DNA of 64,000 nucleotides from Denitratisoma sp. (GCA_032027165.1 JAVSMO010000001.1:805548-869547); one strand, 5' to 3'; numbered from the stretch's first letter, positions 1 through 12,752 are shown. Made by a program: numbers and translations. Notes: a model not told the origin generated them from the sequence alone.

Positions 1-1202
1 GCGATCCGCCAGATGGGCATCGAGGAGGGCCGCCAGAACACCTGCTTCATCCACCTCACGCTGCTGCCCTACATCGCCACCGCCGGCGAGCTGAAAACCA
101 AGCCGACGCAGCACTCCGTCAAGGAGCTGCGCGAGATCGGCATCCAGCCCGACGTGCTGCTGTGCCGCGCCGACCGCCCGGTGCCAGACGACGAGCGGCG
201 CAAGATCGCCCTGTTCACCAACGTCGCGCACGAGGCGGTGATCTCGGTGGTGGACTCCGACAGCATCTACAAGATCCCGGCCATGCTGCACGACCAGATG
301 CTCGACGAGATCGTCTGCCACAAGCTGAACATCCTGGCGCGCGCCGCCGACCTCTCGGTGTGGAACAAACTGATCGACGCCCTGGAGCACCCCGAGCGCA
401 GCGTGAACATCGCCTTCGTCGGCAAGTACGTCGACCTCACCGAGTCCTACAAGTCGCTGTCGGAGGCTCTCATTCACGCCGGCATCCATACGCGCAGCAA
501 GATCGCCATCCACTACCTCGATTCGGAGGCCATCGAGCGCGACGGCACGGATGCGCTGGCCGGCATGGACGCCATCCTCGTGCCGGGCGGCTTCGGCAAG
601 CGCGGCGTCGAGGGCAAGATCGCCGCCATCCGCTACGCCCGCGAGAACAAGGTGCCGTATCTGGGCATCTGCCTCGGCATGCAGCTCGCCGTCATCGAGT
701 TCGCCCGCGATGTGGCCGGCATGGAGGGCGCCCACAGCACCGAATTCGATCCCGACACGCCGCACCCGGTCATCGCCCTCATCACCGAGTGGCTTGACCG
801 CGAGGGCCGGGTGGAGAAGCGCGACGCCGACGCCGACCTTGGCGGCACCATGCGCCTGGGCGGTCAGGCTTGCGCGCTGGCGGCCGATTCGCTGGCGCGC
901 AAGGTGTACGGCGCCGACACCATCGTCGAGCGGCACCGCCACCGCTACGAGGTGAACAACATCTACCTGAACCGCCTGCAGCAGGCCGGCCTCAAGGTGA
1001 GCGGCAAGTCCGAGGACGGCCGCCTGTGCGAGATGGTCGAGTTGCCCGACCACCCCTGGTTCATCGGCTGCCAGTTCCATCCCGAATTCACGTCTTCGCC
1101 GCGCGCCGGGCACCCGCTGTTCACCGCCTTCGTGCGCGCCGCCTTGGCTCACCAGGAAAGCGGCAAGGGCGCGCCGGTGACGCCGATCCGGCAGGCCGCG
1201 TC

Positions 1203-1206
<4 letters not shown>
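1..1206 (+). CDS. pyrG: CTP synthase, C-terminal part (5' end outside window)
   Basis: Makes CTP from UTP, ATP and glutamine. The frame is open from base 1, so the gene begins upstream; about 401 codons of the usual ~545 are present, covering the end of the synthetase domain and the whole glutamine amidotransferase domain. Visible signatures are [27 protein letters not shown], the class-I amidotransferase nucleophile in GICLGMQ (Cys codon at 670-672), [11 protein letters not shown], and the His/Glu pair of QFHPEF near 1072-1090. The stop overlaps the GTG start of kdsA by four bases, indicating translational coupling. The pyrG-kdsA-eno-ftsB order is normal for betaproteobacteria. Confidence 0.97.
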
Positions 1207-3654
<2,448 letters not shown>

Positions 3655-3665
3655 TCGCAACGTAA

Positions 3666-3944
3666 ATGCGCTGGCCCACGCTGGTGCTGGTCGCCCTCAT
3701 CCTCCTGCTGCAGTATCCGCTGTGGCTGGGCAAGGGCGGCTGGCTCAGGGTGTGGGAGGTCGATCGGCAGCTCGCCGCCCAGCGCGAGACCAACCAGAAG
3801 CTGGAAACCCGCAATGCCGGCCTCGACGCCGAGGTGCGCGACCTGAAGAGCGGCTACGAGGCCATCGAGGAGCGCGCCCGCTACGAGCTCGGCTACATCA
3901 AGCCGGACGAGGTCTTCGTCCAGGTGCCGCAGAAGAATCCCTGA
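3666..3944 (+). CDS. ftsB: Cell division protein FtsB (septum formation initiator)
   Basis: Small bitopic inner-membrane protein of the FtsQLB divisome subcomplex. The 92 residues show a single N-terminal transmembrane segment (about residues 4-21, [17 protein letters not shown]), then a coiled coil of alternating charged/hydrophobic residues (about 30-68), and the family signature [19 protein letters not shown] near the C-terminus. It starts 11 bases after the eno stop, the conserved eno-ftsB neighbourhood. No clear terminator is visible between it and the convergent gene at 3981. Confidence 0.95.
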   Translation: MRWPTLVLVALILLLQYPLWLGKGGWLRVWEVDRQLAAQRETNQKLETRNAGLDAEVRDLKSGYEAIEERARYELGYIKPDEVFVQVPQKNP

Positions 3945-3980
3945 AATCGCATTTTCCGGCGTGGTGGCGCAGTCGGGTGG

Positions 3981-4673
3981 CTATGGCGTGCCCCTGGTGG
4001 CGTAATGCATGCCGCCCTTGCCGTCGGGGGTGAAGGAGATGGGGATGTCCACGTCGTGGCCGCAGCCGCGGAAGGTCCAGGTCTCCTCCCAGCGACCGGT
4101 CTTGCCGACCTCGTGCGGCGCGTGGGTGAGCTTGGTGTCGATGAGGTCGGCTTCCTTGCAGCCCTTGCTTCGCTTGGCCAGTCGCGCCAGGGCGGCGGGG
4201 GCGGCGGACTTCAGGGCGTCGCCAATCTGCTGCATCGAGGCGTTGCTGGTGCCGGGGTAGTGCGGCCTGGCCTCGGGCTTGTCGCCGTTGCGGGCGACGA
4301 AGACGGCGTTGTAGGTCATGCGCTTGCCGCAGCGCTCGAAAACGTAGCGCTGCTGCCAACTGCCGCTGACGGGATGCGGCCTGCCTTCGGGAAAGTCGAT
4401 CGGCTTGAGCAGGAAGATGCTGAGCGGCTGGATGTTGTAGGGCTCCTTGCAGTTCTGCTGCAGGCCGAGCTTCTTGTCCCACTGGCGGCCGATGGCGTAC
4501 ATCTCGCCGATCTGGTCCTTGCCGTTGAGGTAAGCGGTGAGGCGCGAAGGCTGGCGGGATTCGCTACCGGAAGCGGGTATCGCATTGGGAGCCTGGGCGC
4601 CTACGGGGGCGGCAGGACAGGCCGCCGGGATTGCCATCAGGAGAAGATATGCGGTTCGGCTTGCCGGCGTCAT
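3981..4673 (-). CDS. Hypothetical secreted protein with four cysteines
   Basis: Not recognised. The 230-residue protein begins with a probable Sec signal peptide (MTPASRTAYLLLMAIPAACP.. with an AxA-type cleavage region near residue 27). The mature part has exactly four widely spaced cysteines (in QQNCKEP, ERCGKR, SKGCKE and RGCGHD), suggesting two periplasmic disulfides. A longer in-frame opening reaches back to 4880, but the ATG at 4673 is preferred because it sits 15 bases past the stop of the gamma-carbonic-anhydrase gene and starts at the signal peptide. It appears to be the last gene of the gcv-operon strand run. Confidence 0.75.
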   Translation of the reverse strand: MTPASRTAYLLLMAIPAACPAAPVGAQAPNAIPASGSESRQPSRLTAYLNGKDQIGEMYAIGRQWDKKLGLQQNCKEPYNIQPLSIFLLKPIDFPEGRPHPVSGSWQQRYVFERCGKRMTYNAVFVARNGDKPEARPHYPGTSNASMQQIGDALKSAAPAALARLAKRSKGCKEADLIDTKLTHAPHEVGKTGRWEETWTFRGCGHDVDIPISFTPDGKGGMHYATRGTP

Positions 4674-4687
4674 GGGCGCAGTTTGGC

Positions 4688-5215
4688 TTACTCGGGCAGC
4701 CGCTGCAACTCCCGCTTGTAGCGGCGGGCGCGCTCGGTGTATTGAACGCAACCAAGGCGGATCATGGCCGCCTCCTGGTCGTCGAGCTGGCGCACCACCT
4801 TGCCGGGGGAACCCATCACCAGCGAGCGGTCGGGGATGACCTTGCCCTCCGGGATGAGGGCGCCGGCGCCGATCAGGCATTCCTTGCCGATCACGGCGTT
4901 GTTGAGGATGATGGCCTGGATGCCGACGAGCGTGCCTTCGCCGATCGTGCAGCCGTGCAGCATGGCCTGGTGGCCGACCAGCACGCTCGAGCCGAGCGTC
5001 AGCCGGATGCCGGCGTCGGTGTGCAGCACGGCGCCGTCCTGCACGTTGCTGCCTGCGCCGATGGTGATCAGGTCGTTGTCGCCACGGACGACGACATTGA
5101 ACCAGACGCTGGCGCCGTCCTCGATCACGACCGAGCCGATCACGCTGGCGTTCTCCGCCACCCAGCAGTCGCCGCGCAGTTCGGGCCGGCGCTCGCCCAG
5201 TGCGTAAAGGGCCAT
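4688..5215 (-). CDS. Gamma-carbonic-anhydrase-family protein (left-handed beta helix)
   Basis: 175 residues of hexapeptide repeats ([LIV]-G-x4 pattern) from about residue 15 to 140, as in YrdA/PaaY-type gamma-carbonic anhydrase homologues. Zinc-ligand candidates are the histidines in DGAVLHTD and [10 protein letters not shown], the usual three-His pattern. The C-terminal helix ([15 protein letters not shown]) is typical. Homologues are trimeric; some are carbonic anhydrases and PaaY is a thioesterase, so the exact activity is open. It lies 9 bases after the GcvR-like gene on the same strand. Confidence 0.88.
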   Translation of the reverse strand: MALYALGERRPELRGDCWVAENASVIGSVVIEDGASVWFNVVVRGDNDLITIGAGSNVQDGAVLHTDAGIRLTLGSSVLVGHQAMLHGCTIGEGTLVGIQAIILNNAVIGKECLIGAGALIPEGKVIPDRSLVMGSPGKVVRQLDDQEAAMIRLGCVQYTERARRYKRELQRLPE

Positions 5216-5224
5216 GCGTCCTCC

Positions 5225-5746
5225 TTAAATGGTTTCGTCCAGCGTGATGTCGACCATCAGGTCGTCCGAGAGCCGTTCCAGTTCGGCTTTCAGTATCCGC
5301 GCGTCGAGGCCGGTACCGGCGAAGAGCTCGGCCTGGGCGTGGAACAGGGTCTCCGCCGACATCGGCGCGCTGGCGGTGTGCGTCTCCAGCTTCTCGACGT
5401 TGACGGCATGTTTGGCCAGAACTTGCGAGACTTCGCGGACGATGCCGATGCGGTCGTGACCGATCAGGGCAAGCTTCAGGCGCCGTCCTGCGGGGGCTGA
5501 CTTTTCCGCGGCAGCTTCGGTCATCACCTTGAGGGCGGCGAGGCGGCCGAGCGCGGCCTTCAGCGCTTCCGCCTGCGCGGCGGGCACGGCCACCCTGAGG
5601 ATGCCGGCGAACTTGCCGGCAAGGTGGGACATCGAGGACTCCAGCCAGTTGCCCTGGTGGGCGGCGATGGCGGCGGAGAGCTCGCCGACCAGGCCGGGCC
5701 GGTCGTCGCCGATGACGGTGAGGACGAGGAAGGTGTCAGCGGACAT
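5225..5746 (-). CDS. gcvR: GcvR-like tandem ACT-domain protein
   Basis: 173 residues forming two ACT domains (about 5-75 and 97-170), each opening with an [12 protein letters not shown] / [12 protein letters not shown] motif that in this family senses small ligands such as glycine. E. coli GcvR antagonises GcvA at gcv promoters; here the gene overlaps gcvP by 11 bases and is last of the gcv genes, supporting a glycine-linked role, though the promoter is already governed by a riboswitch. The linker between the ACT domains (EKSAPAGRR) is encoded by a copy of the 24-bp interspersed repeat at 5481-5504. Confidence 0.82.
   Translation of the reverse strand: MSADTFLVLTVIGDDRPGLVGELSAAIAAHQGNWLESSMSHLAGKFAGILRVAVPAAQAEALKAALGRLAALKVMTEAAAEKSAPAGRRLKLALIGHDRIGIVREVSQVLAKHAVNVEKLETHTASAPMSAETLFHAQAELFAGTGLDARILKAELERLSDDLMVDITLDETI
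5481..5504 (-). repeat. Interspersed repeat copy 1 (in gcvR)
   Basis: AAAGTCAGCC-N8-ACGGCG on the minus strand, one change from consensus. Translated in frame as part of EKSAPAGRR in the linker between the ACT domains. Confidence 0.8.
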
Positions 5747-8585
5747 TGTCGTATTCCTCCAGGGGCGGGCAGGCGCAGAACAGGTTGCGGTCGCCGTACA
5801 CGTCGTCGATGCGGTTCACAGAGGGCCAGAACTTGTTCTCCACCACCCAGGGCAGCGGGAAGGCGGCTTCGTGGCGCGTATACGGACGACTCCATTCGGC
5901 GTCGGCGAGGTCGGCCTGGGTGTGCGGCGCGCGCTTGAGCGGATTGTCGTCGGCCGGCCAGGCGCCGTTCTCGACCTTGCGGATTTCCTCGCGGATGGAG
6001 ATGAGCGCGGCGATGAAGCGGTCGAGTTCGCCCTTCGATTCCGACTCGGTCGGTTCGACCATGATGGTGCCGGCCACCGGGAAGCTCACCGTCGGCGCGT
6101 GGAAGCCGTAGTCCATCAGGCGCTTGGCGATGTCGATTTCCGCGATGCCCGTCGCCGCCTTGATGGCGCGGATGTCGAGGATGCACTCGTGGGCGACGCG
6201 GCCGTTCTTTCCCGTGTACAGCACCGGGTAGTGGTCCTTCAGGCACGCGGCGACGTAGTTGGCGTTGAGGATGGCGTACTCGGTGGCGCACTTGAGACCG
6301 GGGCCGCCGAGCATGGCGATGTACATCCAGGAGATCGGCAGGATGGAGGCCGAGCCGAAGGGTGCCGCACTGACGGCCCCTTGCGCGCCCACGCGGTCCG
6401 CCGCCAGCAGGTGGCCGGGGGCGTGGGGCGCGAGGTGGGCCTTGAGGCCGATCGGCCCCATGCCCGGCCCGCCGCCGCCGTGCGGAATGGCGAAGGTCTT
6501 GTGCAGGTTCATGTGGCTGACGTCGGCACCGATGCTGGCAGGCGAGGTGAGTCCGACCTGGGCGTTGAGGTTGGCGCCGTCCATGTACACCTGGCCGCCG
6601 TGCCGATGCACGATCGCGCAGACCTCCTTCACCGCCTCCTCGAAGACGCCGTGGGTGGACGGGTAGGTGATCATCAGGCAGGAGAGGTTGGCCGCGTGGC
6701 TCCCGGCCTTCGCCTTCAGGTCGGCGACGTCAACGTTGCCATTCTCGTCGCAATCCACCACCACCACCTGCAGGCCGCACATCTGCGCCGTCGCCGGGTT
6801 CGTGCCGTGCGCCGATTTCGGGATCAGGCAGATGTTTCGGTGGCTTTCCCCCTGCGCCGCCTGGTAGCGGCGGATGGCGACGAGGCCGGCATATTCGCCC
6901 TGTGCGCCGGAGTTGGGCTGGATGCAGATGGCGTCGAAGCCGGTGACGGCCTTCAGCCAGTCGGCGAGCAGCCCGATCATCTCGGCGTAGCCGGCGGCCT
7001 GATCGGCCGGCGCGAAGGGATGCAGGTCGCCGAACTCCGGCCAGGTCACCGGGATCATCTCGCTGGCGGCGTTGAGCTTCATGGTGCAGGAGCCGAGCGA
7101 GATCATCGAGTGGTCGAGGGCGAGGTCCTTGTTCTGCAGGCGCCTCAGGTAGCGCAGCATCTCGTGCTCGGTGTGGTGCGCGCTGAACACCGGGTGGGAG
7201 AGGATGGCATCCTCGCGCAAGAGGCCTTCGAGCGGATCGTCGGCGGCCGCCTGGGCGTCGAGTGCGTCAATGTCAGCGTCCCTGCCTGTGATGGCCTTCA
7301 GCAGGGCGGCGACGTCTTCGCGCGTGGTCTTCTCGTTGAGTGAAATGCCGCGCACGCCGTCGGAGACGATGCGCAGGTTGAAGCCCGGCACGTCCGCCTT
7401 GGTCTCGACCTGCAGCGTGTCGAACCAGCGCTGCGTCCGCACCTTCACCCCCGCCGCCTTCAGCCCGGCGGCGAGGATGCCGGTAAGGCGGTGGATGCGG
7501 CCCGCGATGGTCTTCAGGCCCTGCGGGCCGTGGTAGACGGCGTACATGCCGGCGATGTTGGCGAGCAGCACCTGCGAGGTGCAGATGTTGGAGTTGGCCT
7601 TCTCGCGGCGGATGTGCTGCTCGCGCGTCTGCAGCGCCATGCGCAGGGCCCGCTTGCCGCGCGCATCCACCGAGACCCCGATGATGCGGCCCGGCACGGC
7701 GCGCTTGTGCTCGTCGCGGCAGGCGAAGAAGGCGGCGTGCGGGCCGCCGTAGCCCATCGGCACGCCGAAGCGCTGCGAGGAGCCGAGCGCGATGTCGGCG
7801 CCCATGGCGCCGGGCGACTTGAGCAGCACCAGCGCCATCAGGTCTGTCGCCACCGCCGTCACGCAGCCGCTGACTTTCAGTTTGGCGATGACGTCCGTGA
7901 GGTCGACGCACTCGCCGGCGTCGTTCGGGTACTGCAGCAGGGCGCCGAAGACGTCGTGCTTGGCGGCGTCCGCCGCCGGACCGACGATCAGCTCATAGCC
8001 GAAGAAGCCGGCGCGCGTCCTCACCACGTCGAGCGTCTGCGGGAAGCAGGCGGCGTCGACGAAGAAGGCGTTGGACTTCGACTTGGAGGCGCGCCGCGCC
8101 ATGGTCATGGCTTCCGCCGCGGCAGTGGCCTCGTCGAGCAGCGAGGCGTTGGCGAGCGCCATGCCGGTGAGGTCGATCACCATCTGCTGGTAGTTGAGCA
8201 GCGCCTCCAGGCGGCCCTGGGCGATCTCCGCCTGGTAGGGCGTGTAGGCGGTGTACCAGCCGGGATTCTCCAGCAGGTTCCTCAGGATCACCTTGGGCGT
8301 CAGGGTGTCGTGGTAGCCCATGCCGATGAGCGACTTCCCGACGATGTTCCTGGCGGCGATGGCCTTCAGTTTCGCCAGCGCCTCGTGCTCGCGCAGCGGG
8401 CCGGGCAGGGCGAGCGGCCCGGCGAGGCGGATCGAGTCGGGCACGGTCTGGCCGATCAGTTCGTCGAGACTGGCGGCGCCGACGGCGGCCAGCATGGTAG
8501 CGGTCTCGCTGGCATCGGGACCGATGTGGCGGGCGATGAATTCGTCGCGCTGCTCGAGCGCGGAAAGCGGAGTGCGGGTTGCCAT
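5736..8585 (-). CDS. gcvP: Glycine dehydrogenase (decarboxylating), P-protein
   Basis: The PLP-dependent P-protein decarboxylates glycine and transfers the aminomethyl group to lipoyl-GcvH. The 949 residues match the long single-chain form with both halves. Visible: FIARHIGP and IGMGYHDT near the N-terminus, [68 protein letters not shown], and the PLP-lysine motif [16 protein letters not shown] around residue 700. It starts 2 bases after the gcvH stop and overlaps the following ACT gene. Confidence 0.98.
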   Translation of the reverse strand: MATRTPLSALEQRDEFIARHIGPDASETATMLAAVGAASLDELIGQTVPDSIRLAGPLALPGPLREHEALAKLKAIAARNIVGKSLIGMGYHDTLTPKVILRNLLENPGWYTAYTPYQAEIAQGRLEALLNYQQMVIDLTGMALANASLLDEATAAAEAMTMARRASKSKSNAFFVDAACFPQTLDVVRTRAGFFGYELIVGPAADAAKHDVFGALLQYPNDAGECVDLTDVIAKLKVSGCVTAVATDLMALVLLKSPGAMGADIALGSSQRFGVPMGYGGPHAAFFACRDEHKRAVPGRIIGVSVDARGKRALRMALQTREQHIRREKANSNICTSQVLLANIAGMYAVYHGPQGLKTIAGRIHRLTGILAAGLKAAGVKVRTQRWFDTLQVETKADVPGFNLRIVSDGVRGISLNEKTTREDVAALLKAITGRDADIDALDAQAAADDPLEGLLREDAILSHPVFSAHHTEHEMLRYLRRLQNKDLALDHSMISLGSCTMKLNAASEMIPVTWPEFGDLHPFAPADQAAGYAEMIGLLADWLKAVTGFDAICIQPNSGAQGEYAGLVAIRRYQAAQGESHRNICLIPKSAHGTNPATAQMCGLQVVVVDCDENGNVDVADLKAKAGSHAANLSCLMITYPSTHGVFEEAVKEVCAIVHRHGGQVYMDGANLNAQVGLTSPASIGADVSHMNLHKTFAIPHGGGGPGMGPIGLKAHLAPHAPGHLLAADRVGAQGAVSAAPFGSASILPISWMYIAMLGGPGLKCATEYAILNANYVAACLKDHYPVLYTGKNGRVAHECILDIRAIKAATGIAEIDIAKRLMDYGFHAPTVSFPVAGTIMVEPTESESKGELDRFIAALISIREEIRKVENGAWPADDNPLKRAPHTQADLADAEWSRPYTRHEAAFPLPWVVENKFWPSVNRIDDVYGDRNLFCACPPLEEYDNVR

Positions 8586-8586
8586 C

Positions 8587-8970
8587 TCAGCCTTCGGCGG
8601 CGACCTTGGCGTAGGCGGCGGCGTCGAGCAGGCCGTCGAGGTCGGCGACGTTGTCCGGCTTCAGCTTGAACAGCCAGGCGGCGTAGGCATCCTGGTTCAC
8701 CGATTCCGGCGCGTCGGCAGCGGCCTGGTTGACGGCGACGACCTCGCCGGCGATCGGCGCGTAGATGTCGGAGGCGGCTTTCACCGATTCCACCACGGCG
8801 CATTCCTCGCCGGCTGCGACCTTGCGGCCGACTGCGGGCAGCTCGAGGAAGACGATGTCGCCGAGCGCCTCCTGGGCGTGGTCGGTGATGCCGACGGTGA
8901 CGAGGCCGTCGTCGGCGAGGCGCGCCCATTCGTGGGACTTGGCGTATTTCAGGTCGGCGGGTACGTTCAT
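8587..8970 (-). CDS. gcvH: Glycine cleavage system H protein
   Basis: Lipoyl carrier that shuttles the aminomethyl intermediate between P, T and L proteins. The 127-residue length is typical. It begins [10 protein letters not shown] and carries the lipoylation site Lys64 in the [12 protein letters not shown] motif, followed by AGEVVAVN. It lies between gcvT and gcvP on the same strand (13 bases after gcvT, 1 base before gcvP), so the three are expressed together from the glycine-riboswitch leader. Confidence 0.98.
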   Translation of the reverse strand: MNVPADLKYAKSHEWARLADDGLVTVGITDHAQEALGDIVFLELPAVGRKVAAGEECAVVESVKAASDIYAPIAGEVVAVNQAAADAPESVNQDAYAAWLFKLKPDNVADLDGLLDAAAYAKVAAEG

Positions 8971-8983
8971 GTTCTTCTCCTGT

Positions 8984-10060
8984 TTAATTGCCTTGAATCA
9001 AAACTTTTCCGTTGCGCACGAAGGGCGGCTTGACCACCGTCGCCTTCAGGCGTTTGTCGCGGATCTCCACCTCGACCGTGTCGCCGACGGCGACGGCCGC
9101 AGGCAGGCGCGCCAGGGCGATGGAGCGGTTCATGGTCGGCGAGAAGGTGCCGCTGGTGATCTCGCCCTCGCCCTGCGCCGCGATCACCTTCTGATGAGCG
9201 CGCAGCACGCCCTTGTCGACGAGCAGCAGGCCAAGGGTCTGCTTGTCGGGACGCCGTCCCGCCAGGACTGACTTTCCGATGAAGTTGCGCGGTGCGTCGA
9301 GATCGACCGTCCACGCCAGCCCCGCCTCGAGCGGCGAGACCTGCTCATCCATGTCCTGGCCGTAGAGGGCCATGCCGGCTTCGAGGCGCAGGGTGTCGCG
9401 CGCGCCGAGCCCGGCGGGCTTCACGCCGGCGTCGAGCAGGGCGTCCCAGGTTGCCGCGGCGCGCTCGACGGGAATCATCAGTTCGAAACCGTCCTCGCCG
9501 GTGTAGCCGGTGCGGGCGATCAGGATGTCGTCGAACCAGGCGGCGTGAAAGGGCTTCAGCCCGCTGCTGGCGGCTTCCGAGCCGGGCAGGGCGGCCCAGG
9601 CCTTGGTGCGCGCGTTCGGCCCCTGCACGGCGATCATGGCGAGGTCGCGGCGCGGCTTCACCGAGACGCTGCCGGCATGCTGGCTGATCCAGGCGAGGTC
9701 CTTGTCGGCGGTGCCGGCGTTGACCACGACGCGGTAGAAATCCGGCCGGAAGAAATAGACGATGAGGTCGTCGATGACGCCGCCCTGCGGGTTGAGCATG
9801 CAGGAATACAGCGCGCGGCCGGGCACGGTCAGCTTGTCGACGTTGTTGGCGATCAGCTTGTGCAGCAGGTCGTGGGCGCCGGCGCCCTCGAGGTCGAGGG
9901 CGAGCATGTGCGATACGTCGAACATGCCGGCATCGCGGCGGACGAAGTGGTGTTCCTCGACCTGCGAGCCGTAATGCAGCGGCATGTCCCAGCCGGCGAA
10001 ATCGACCATCTTGCCGCCGAGGCGGACGTGGGTTGCGTAAAGCGGAGTTTGTTTGGCCAT
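8984..10060 (-). CDS. gcvT: Aminomethyltransferase, glycine cleavage T protein
   Basis: Transfers the methylene carbon from aminomethyl-lipoyl-GcvH to tetrahydrofolate, releasing ammonia. The 358-residue protein starts [11 protein letters not shown] at the ATG ending at 10060; a longer in-frame opening to 10354 runs through the riboswitch and is rejected. Signatures: [75 protein letters not shown]. Residues around GKSVLAGRR (after NFI) are encoded by a copy of the interspersed 24-bp repeat (9252-9275). First gene of the gcv operon. Confidence 0.98.
   Translation of the reverse strand: MAKQTPLYATHVRLGGKMVDFAGWDMPLHYGSQVEEHHFVRRDAGMFDVSHMLALDLEGAGAHDLLHKLIANNVDKLTVPGRALYSCMLNPQGGVIDDLIVYFFRPDFYRVVVNAGTADKDLAWISQHAGSVSVKPRRDLAMIAVQGPNARTKAWAALPGSEAASSGLKPFHAAWFDDILIARTGYTGEDGFELMIPVERAAATWDALLDAGVKPAGLGARDTLRLEAGMALYGQDMDEQVSPLEAGLAWTVDLDAPRNFIGKSVLAGRRPDKQTLGLLLVDKGVLRAHQKVIAAQGEGEITSGTFSPTMNRSIALARLPAAVAVGDTVEVEIRDKRLKATVVKPPFVRNGKVLIQGN
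9252..9275 (-). repeat. Interspersed repeat copy 2 (in gcvT)
   Basis: AAAGTCAGTC-CTGGCGGG-ACGGCG on the minus strand; perfect consensus. Read as GKSVLAGRR, same frame as copy 1. Confidence 0.85.
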
Positions 10061-10103
10061 GTCAGGTACTTGGGTTGCGTTATTCGAGTTCTTTCGCGCA
10101 ATG

Positions 10104-10135
10104 AAAAAGGGGCGAAGCGATATCGCTTCACCCCT
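10104..10135 (-). terminator. Intrinsic terminator of the glycine riboswitch
   Basis: Read on the minus strand, the 3' end of the riboswitch leader is a GC-rich hairpin with arms of about 10 bp (GGGG-GAAGCG / CGCTTC-CCCC, one mismatch) closed by an ATAT loop and followed by TTTTT. It lies after the second aptamer and about 44 bases before the gcvT start, so it is positioned as the expression platform. Whether glycine switches it off is inferred from other gcv riboswitches. Confidence 0.85.
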
Positions 10136-10318
10136 CTGTCCCTTGTACCTGAGAGATTGCTGCGCTGTCTGCAGCGTGCCCCTTCGGTGGATGGGTAGCA
10201 TATTGCCCCATCGCTCTCCAGAGTGTTCGTGCTCTCGCGCAGCCCTTTTGCCTGAGCGGTTCCGGGTGTTGCGCCTTCGGCGGTGGCCTTGTTGCCTTGC
10301 CACGCTCTCCCGCGCGAG
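10136..10318 (-). ncRNA. Tandem glycine riboswitch (two aptamers)
   Basis: The minus-strand leader of gcvT shows the two glycine-aptamer signatures: GGGAGAGCGUGGCAAGGC, then CACCGCCGAAGGCGCAA and ACCGCUCAGGC for aptamer 1 (about 10315 down to 10246), and CUGGAGAGCGAUGGGG, then CACCGAAGGGGCA and AAUCUCUCAGGUACAAGG for aptamer 2 (about 10222 down to 10139). A short linker joins them, and a terminator follows. The target is the gcvT-gcvH-gcvP-gcvR operon. This accounts for the whole 324-base gap between gcvT and the next gene. Confidence 0.95.
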
Positions 10319-10384
10319 CGCAGCGACTATAGCCCGCGGCCACAGCGGAATCAAGAAGGATTCATCGGTTATGATTCGCGACTT

Positions 10385-11248
10385 ATGAAATCAAGCACTT
10401 CCGAATTCCGGACGATCCGCGGCCTGAAAAGCCATGTGCGACTGTGGGGGCCGGCCGCTGCGCCGAAGCTGTTTTTGCTGCACGGCTGGATGGATTGCTC
10501 GGCCTCGTTTCAGTTCCTCGTCGATGCACTGAGGCGCGAGTGGCGGGTCGTCGCGCCCGACTGGCGCGGCTTCGGCCAGTCGCAATGGCTGAACGAGCCT
10601 TACTGGTTTCCCGACTACCTCGCGGACCTCGAGCGGCTGCTCGACCATTACTCTCCGGATGAACCGGTGCGCCTGGTCGGCCACAGCATGGGTGGCAACG
10701 TCGTCGGCCTGTATGCCGGCGTGCGCCCAGCGCGGGTGGCAAAGCTGGTGATCCTCGAGGGCTTCGGCCTGCATCCGACCGATCCTGCGCAGGCGCCGGG
10801 CCGCTACGCCAAGTGGCTGGACCAGGACAAGGCCGGCGCGACCTTGCGCGACTATGCCGACCTCGGCGAGTTTGCGGCGAGGCTGAGGCGCGACAATCCG
10901 CGCCTCACGCAGGCAAAGGCGGATTTCCTGGCCGCGAATTTTTCGCAGCTGCGTCCGGATGGGCGTTACGGCTACGCCGCCGATCCCTGGCACCGCGTGA
11001 CCAACCCGGTGCTCTACCGCTTCGAGGAGGCAAGGGCCTGCTGGCGCGCCGTGACGGCGCCGGTGCTGTGGGTGGTGGCGCGCGATTCGGGTCTCTACAA
11101 GGAGTTCGCCGGCCGGACCGAGGACTATGCCGCGCGCCTGGCCAGCTTCCGCGAGTTGCGCGAAGTGGTGCTCGACGACAGCGGCCACATGCTGCACCAT
11201 GACCAGCCGCAGAAACTGGCGACGCTTCTGGAGGATTTCCTCGGGTAA
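10385..11248 (+). CDS. Alpha/beta-hydrolase family protein
   Basis: A 287-residue serine hydrolase of the alpha/beta fold. The oxyanion region [13 protein letters not shown], the nucleophile elbow GHSMGGN (Ser nucleophile) and the C-terminal catalytic-His region [12 protein letters not shown] are all present, with WRGFGQS after the third strand. The cap region (residues ~140-220) is helical. Substrate is unknown; it resembles general esterase/haloalkane-dehalogenase-like hydrolases. The ATG at 10385 starts at MKSSTSEF; an in-frame extension to 10283 overlaps the riboswitch region and is rejected. It is divergent from gcvT. Confidence 0.9.
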   Translation: MKSSTSEFRTIRGLKSHVRLWGPAAAPKLFLLHGWMDCSASFQFLVDALRREWRVVAPDWRGFGQSQWLNEPYWFPDYLADLERLLDHYSPDEPVRLVGHSMGGNVVGLYAGVRPARVAKLVILEGFGLHPTDPAQAPGRYAKWLDQDKAGATLRDYADLGEFAARLRRDNPRLTQAKADFLAANFSQLRPDGRYGYAADPWHRVTNPVLYRFEEARACWRAVTAPVLWVVARDSGLYKEFAGRTEDYAARLASFRELREVVLDDSGHMLHHDQPQKLATLLEDFLG

Positions 11249-11257
11249 GATCGGAAC

Positions 11258-12091
11258 ATGAAAGCCGACCTGCACTGCCACTCCAACGTCTCCGACGGCC
11301 TGCTGCCACCGGCCGAGGTGGCGTATCGCGCCGCCGACCGGGGCGTCGAGCTTTTGGCGCTGACCGACCATGACGACATAGCCGGGTTGCGCGAGGCGCG
11401 CGCCGCCGCCGAGGTGCGCGGGCTGCGCTTTCTCGACGGCAGCGAGATCTCGGTGTCCTGGCGTGACGATGCCAGCTTCCATGTTGTCGGACTGGGCATC
11501 AACCCCGCGCATCCCGAACTGGTCTCAGGTCTGAAGGGAATCCGCGATGGACGCGACGGACGCGCCCATCGCATCGCCGCCGAACTGGAGAGGATCGGCA
11601 TCCATGGCGCCTACGAGGGTGCGGCGCGCTTCGCCGAGAAAGCCTCCATCATCAGCCGCGCCCACTTCGCCCGCTTCCTCGTCGAGAAGAAGATCTCCCC
11701 CGACGTGAAAAGCGTCTTCGATCATTACCTCGCCAAGGGCAAGCCCGGCTACGTGCCGCACGAGTGGGCCTCGTTGGAGGATGCGCTGCGCTGGATCACC
11801 GAAGCCGGCGGCGTGGCGGTGCTGGCGCATCCGCTGCGCTACCGCGTCAGCCGCGAGGAACTGCGTGTCTTCCTCGGCGAATTCAAGGAGCGCGGGGGCC
11901 AGGGCATCGAGGTGGCTTGCGGCGCGCACACGCCGGAGGAGGTGAAAGAGTGCGCCCGCCTGGCACGCCACTTCGGCCTCAAGGCCTCGGTCGCTTCGGA
12001 CTTCCACGGCCCGGGCGAGAGCTATGCCGACCTCGGCATGACGCCGCCGCTGCCGGACGACCTCGTGCCGATCTGGCGCGACTTGATCTGA
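11258..12091 (+). CDS. PHP-domain phosphatase (RNase AM / 3',5'-nucleoside bisphosphate phosphatase type)
   Basis: 277-residue PHP-domain metal-dependent phosphoesterase. Metal-ligand motifs are visible in order: DLHCHSNVSDG at the N-terminus, LALTDHDD, a central SRAHFARFL, AVLAHPLRY and C-terminal SVASDFHGPG. This pattern and length match the YciV/TrpH (RnmA-type) family, which hydrolyses 3',5'-nucleotide bisphosphates and trims RNA 5' ends. It begins 9 bases after the hydrolase gene and is followed 7 bases later by yciO, the trpH-yciO pairing common in proteobacteria. Confidence 0.9.
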   Translation: MKADLHCHSNVSDGLLPPAEVAYRAADRGVELLALTDHDDIAGLREARAAAEVRGLRFLDGSEISVSWRDDASFHVVGLGINPAHPELVSGLKGIRDGRDGRAHRIAAELERIGIHGAYEGAARFAEKASIISRAHFARFLVEKKISPDVKSVFDHYLAKGKPGYVPHEWASLEDALRWITEAGGVAVLAHPLRYRVSREELRVFLGEFKERGGQGIEVACGAHTPEEVKECARLARHFGLKASVASDFHGPGESYADLGMTPPLPDDLVPIWRDLI

Positions 12092-12098
12092 CCCGTTC

Positions 12099-12725
12099 GT
12101 GGCCCAGTTTTTTTCCGTCCATCCCGAGCAGCCGCAGCCGAGGCTGATACGTCAGGCCGCCGAGATCCTGCGTGCCGGCGGCATCGCGGCGTTTCCGACG
12201 GATGCAGCGTATTCCCTGGGCTGCCGTATCGGCGACGCCGGTGCGGTGGCGCGCATCCGCGCCATCCGAGAGGTCGACGAACGGCACCATTTCACCCTGA
12301 TGTGTCGCGACTTGTCGGAGATCGCCGTCTACGCGCGGGTCGACAACGCCCAGTTCCGCCTGCTCAAGGCAACGACGCCTGGCAGCTACACCTTCATCCT
12401 TGAGGGCACCAAGGAATTGCCGCGTCGCCTCCTGCATCCCAAACGCAAGACCATCGGCCTGCGCGTGCCGGATCATGCCGTGCCGCTGGCGCTGCTGGAG
12501 GAACTGAACGAGCCGATGCTGACGTCGACCCTGATGCTGCCCGGCGACGAGGCGCCGCTCAACGACGCGGAGGAAATCCGCGACCGCCTGGAGAAACGCA
12601 TCGACCTGATCATCGAGGCGGGCGCCTGCGGACTGGAAATGACGACGGTGGTCGATCTCACCGGGGCGGCAGCGGAGCTGGTGAGGGCGGGACGAGGGCC
12701 ATTGGAACCCCTCGGGCTGGGCTAG
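12099..12725 (+). CDS. yciO: YciO-type Sua5/YrdC domain protein
   Basis: 208 residues of the YrdC/Sua5 fold: AAEILRAGGIAAFPTDAAYSLGC for the N-terminal nucleotide-binding segment, TPGSYTFILEGTKELPRRLL, and GLRVPDH. This subgroup (YciO) is related to the threonylcarbamoyl-AMP synthase TsaC used in tRNA t6A synthesis, but its own role is less certain. The start is GTG at 12099, seven bases after the PHP gene stop. The residues are full length with no truncation. Confidence 0.88.
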   Translation: MAQFFSVHPEQPQPRLIRQAAEILRAGGIAAFPTDAAYSLGCRIGDAGAVARIRAIREVDERHHFTLMCRDLSEIAVYARVDNAQFRLLKATTPGSYTFILEGTKELPRRLLHPKRKTIGLRVPDHAVPLALLEELNEPMLTSTLMLPGDEAPLNDAEEIRDRLEKRIDLIIEAGACGLEMTTVVDLTGAAAELVRAGRGPLEPLGLG

Positions 12726-12752
12726 CCCCTCTGGTAGAATTGCCGGCTTGAC

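Noticed and set aside
10283..10384. N-terminal extension of the alpha/beta hydrolase and, on the other strand, of gcvT
   Set aside because: Both extensions run through the glycine riboswitch; the internal ATGs give family-like N-termini.
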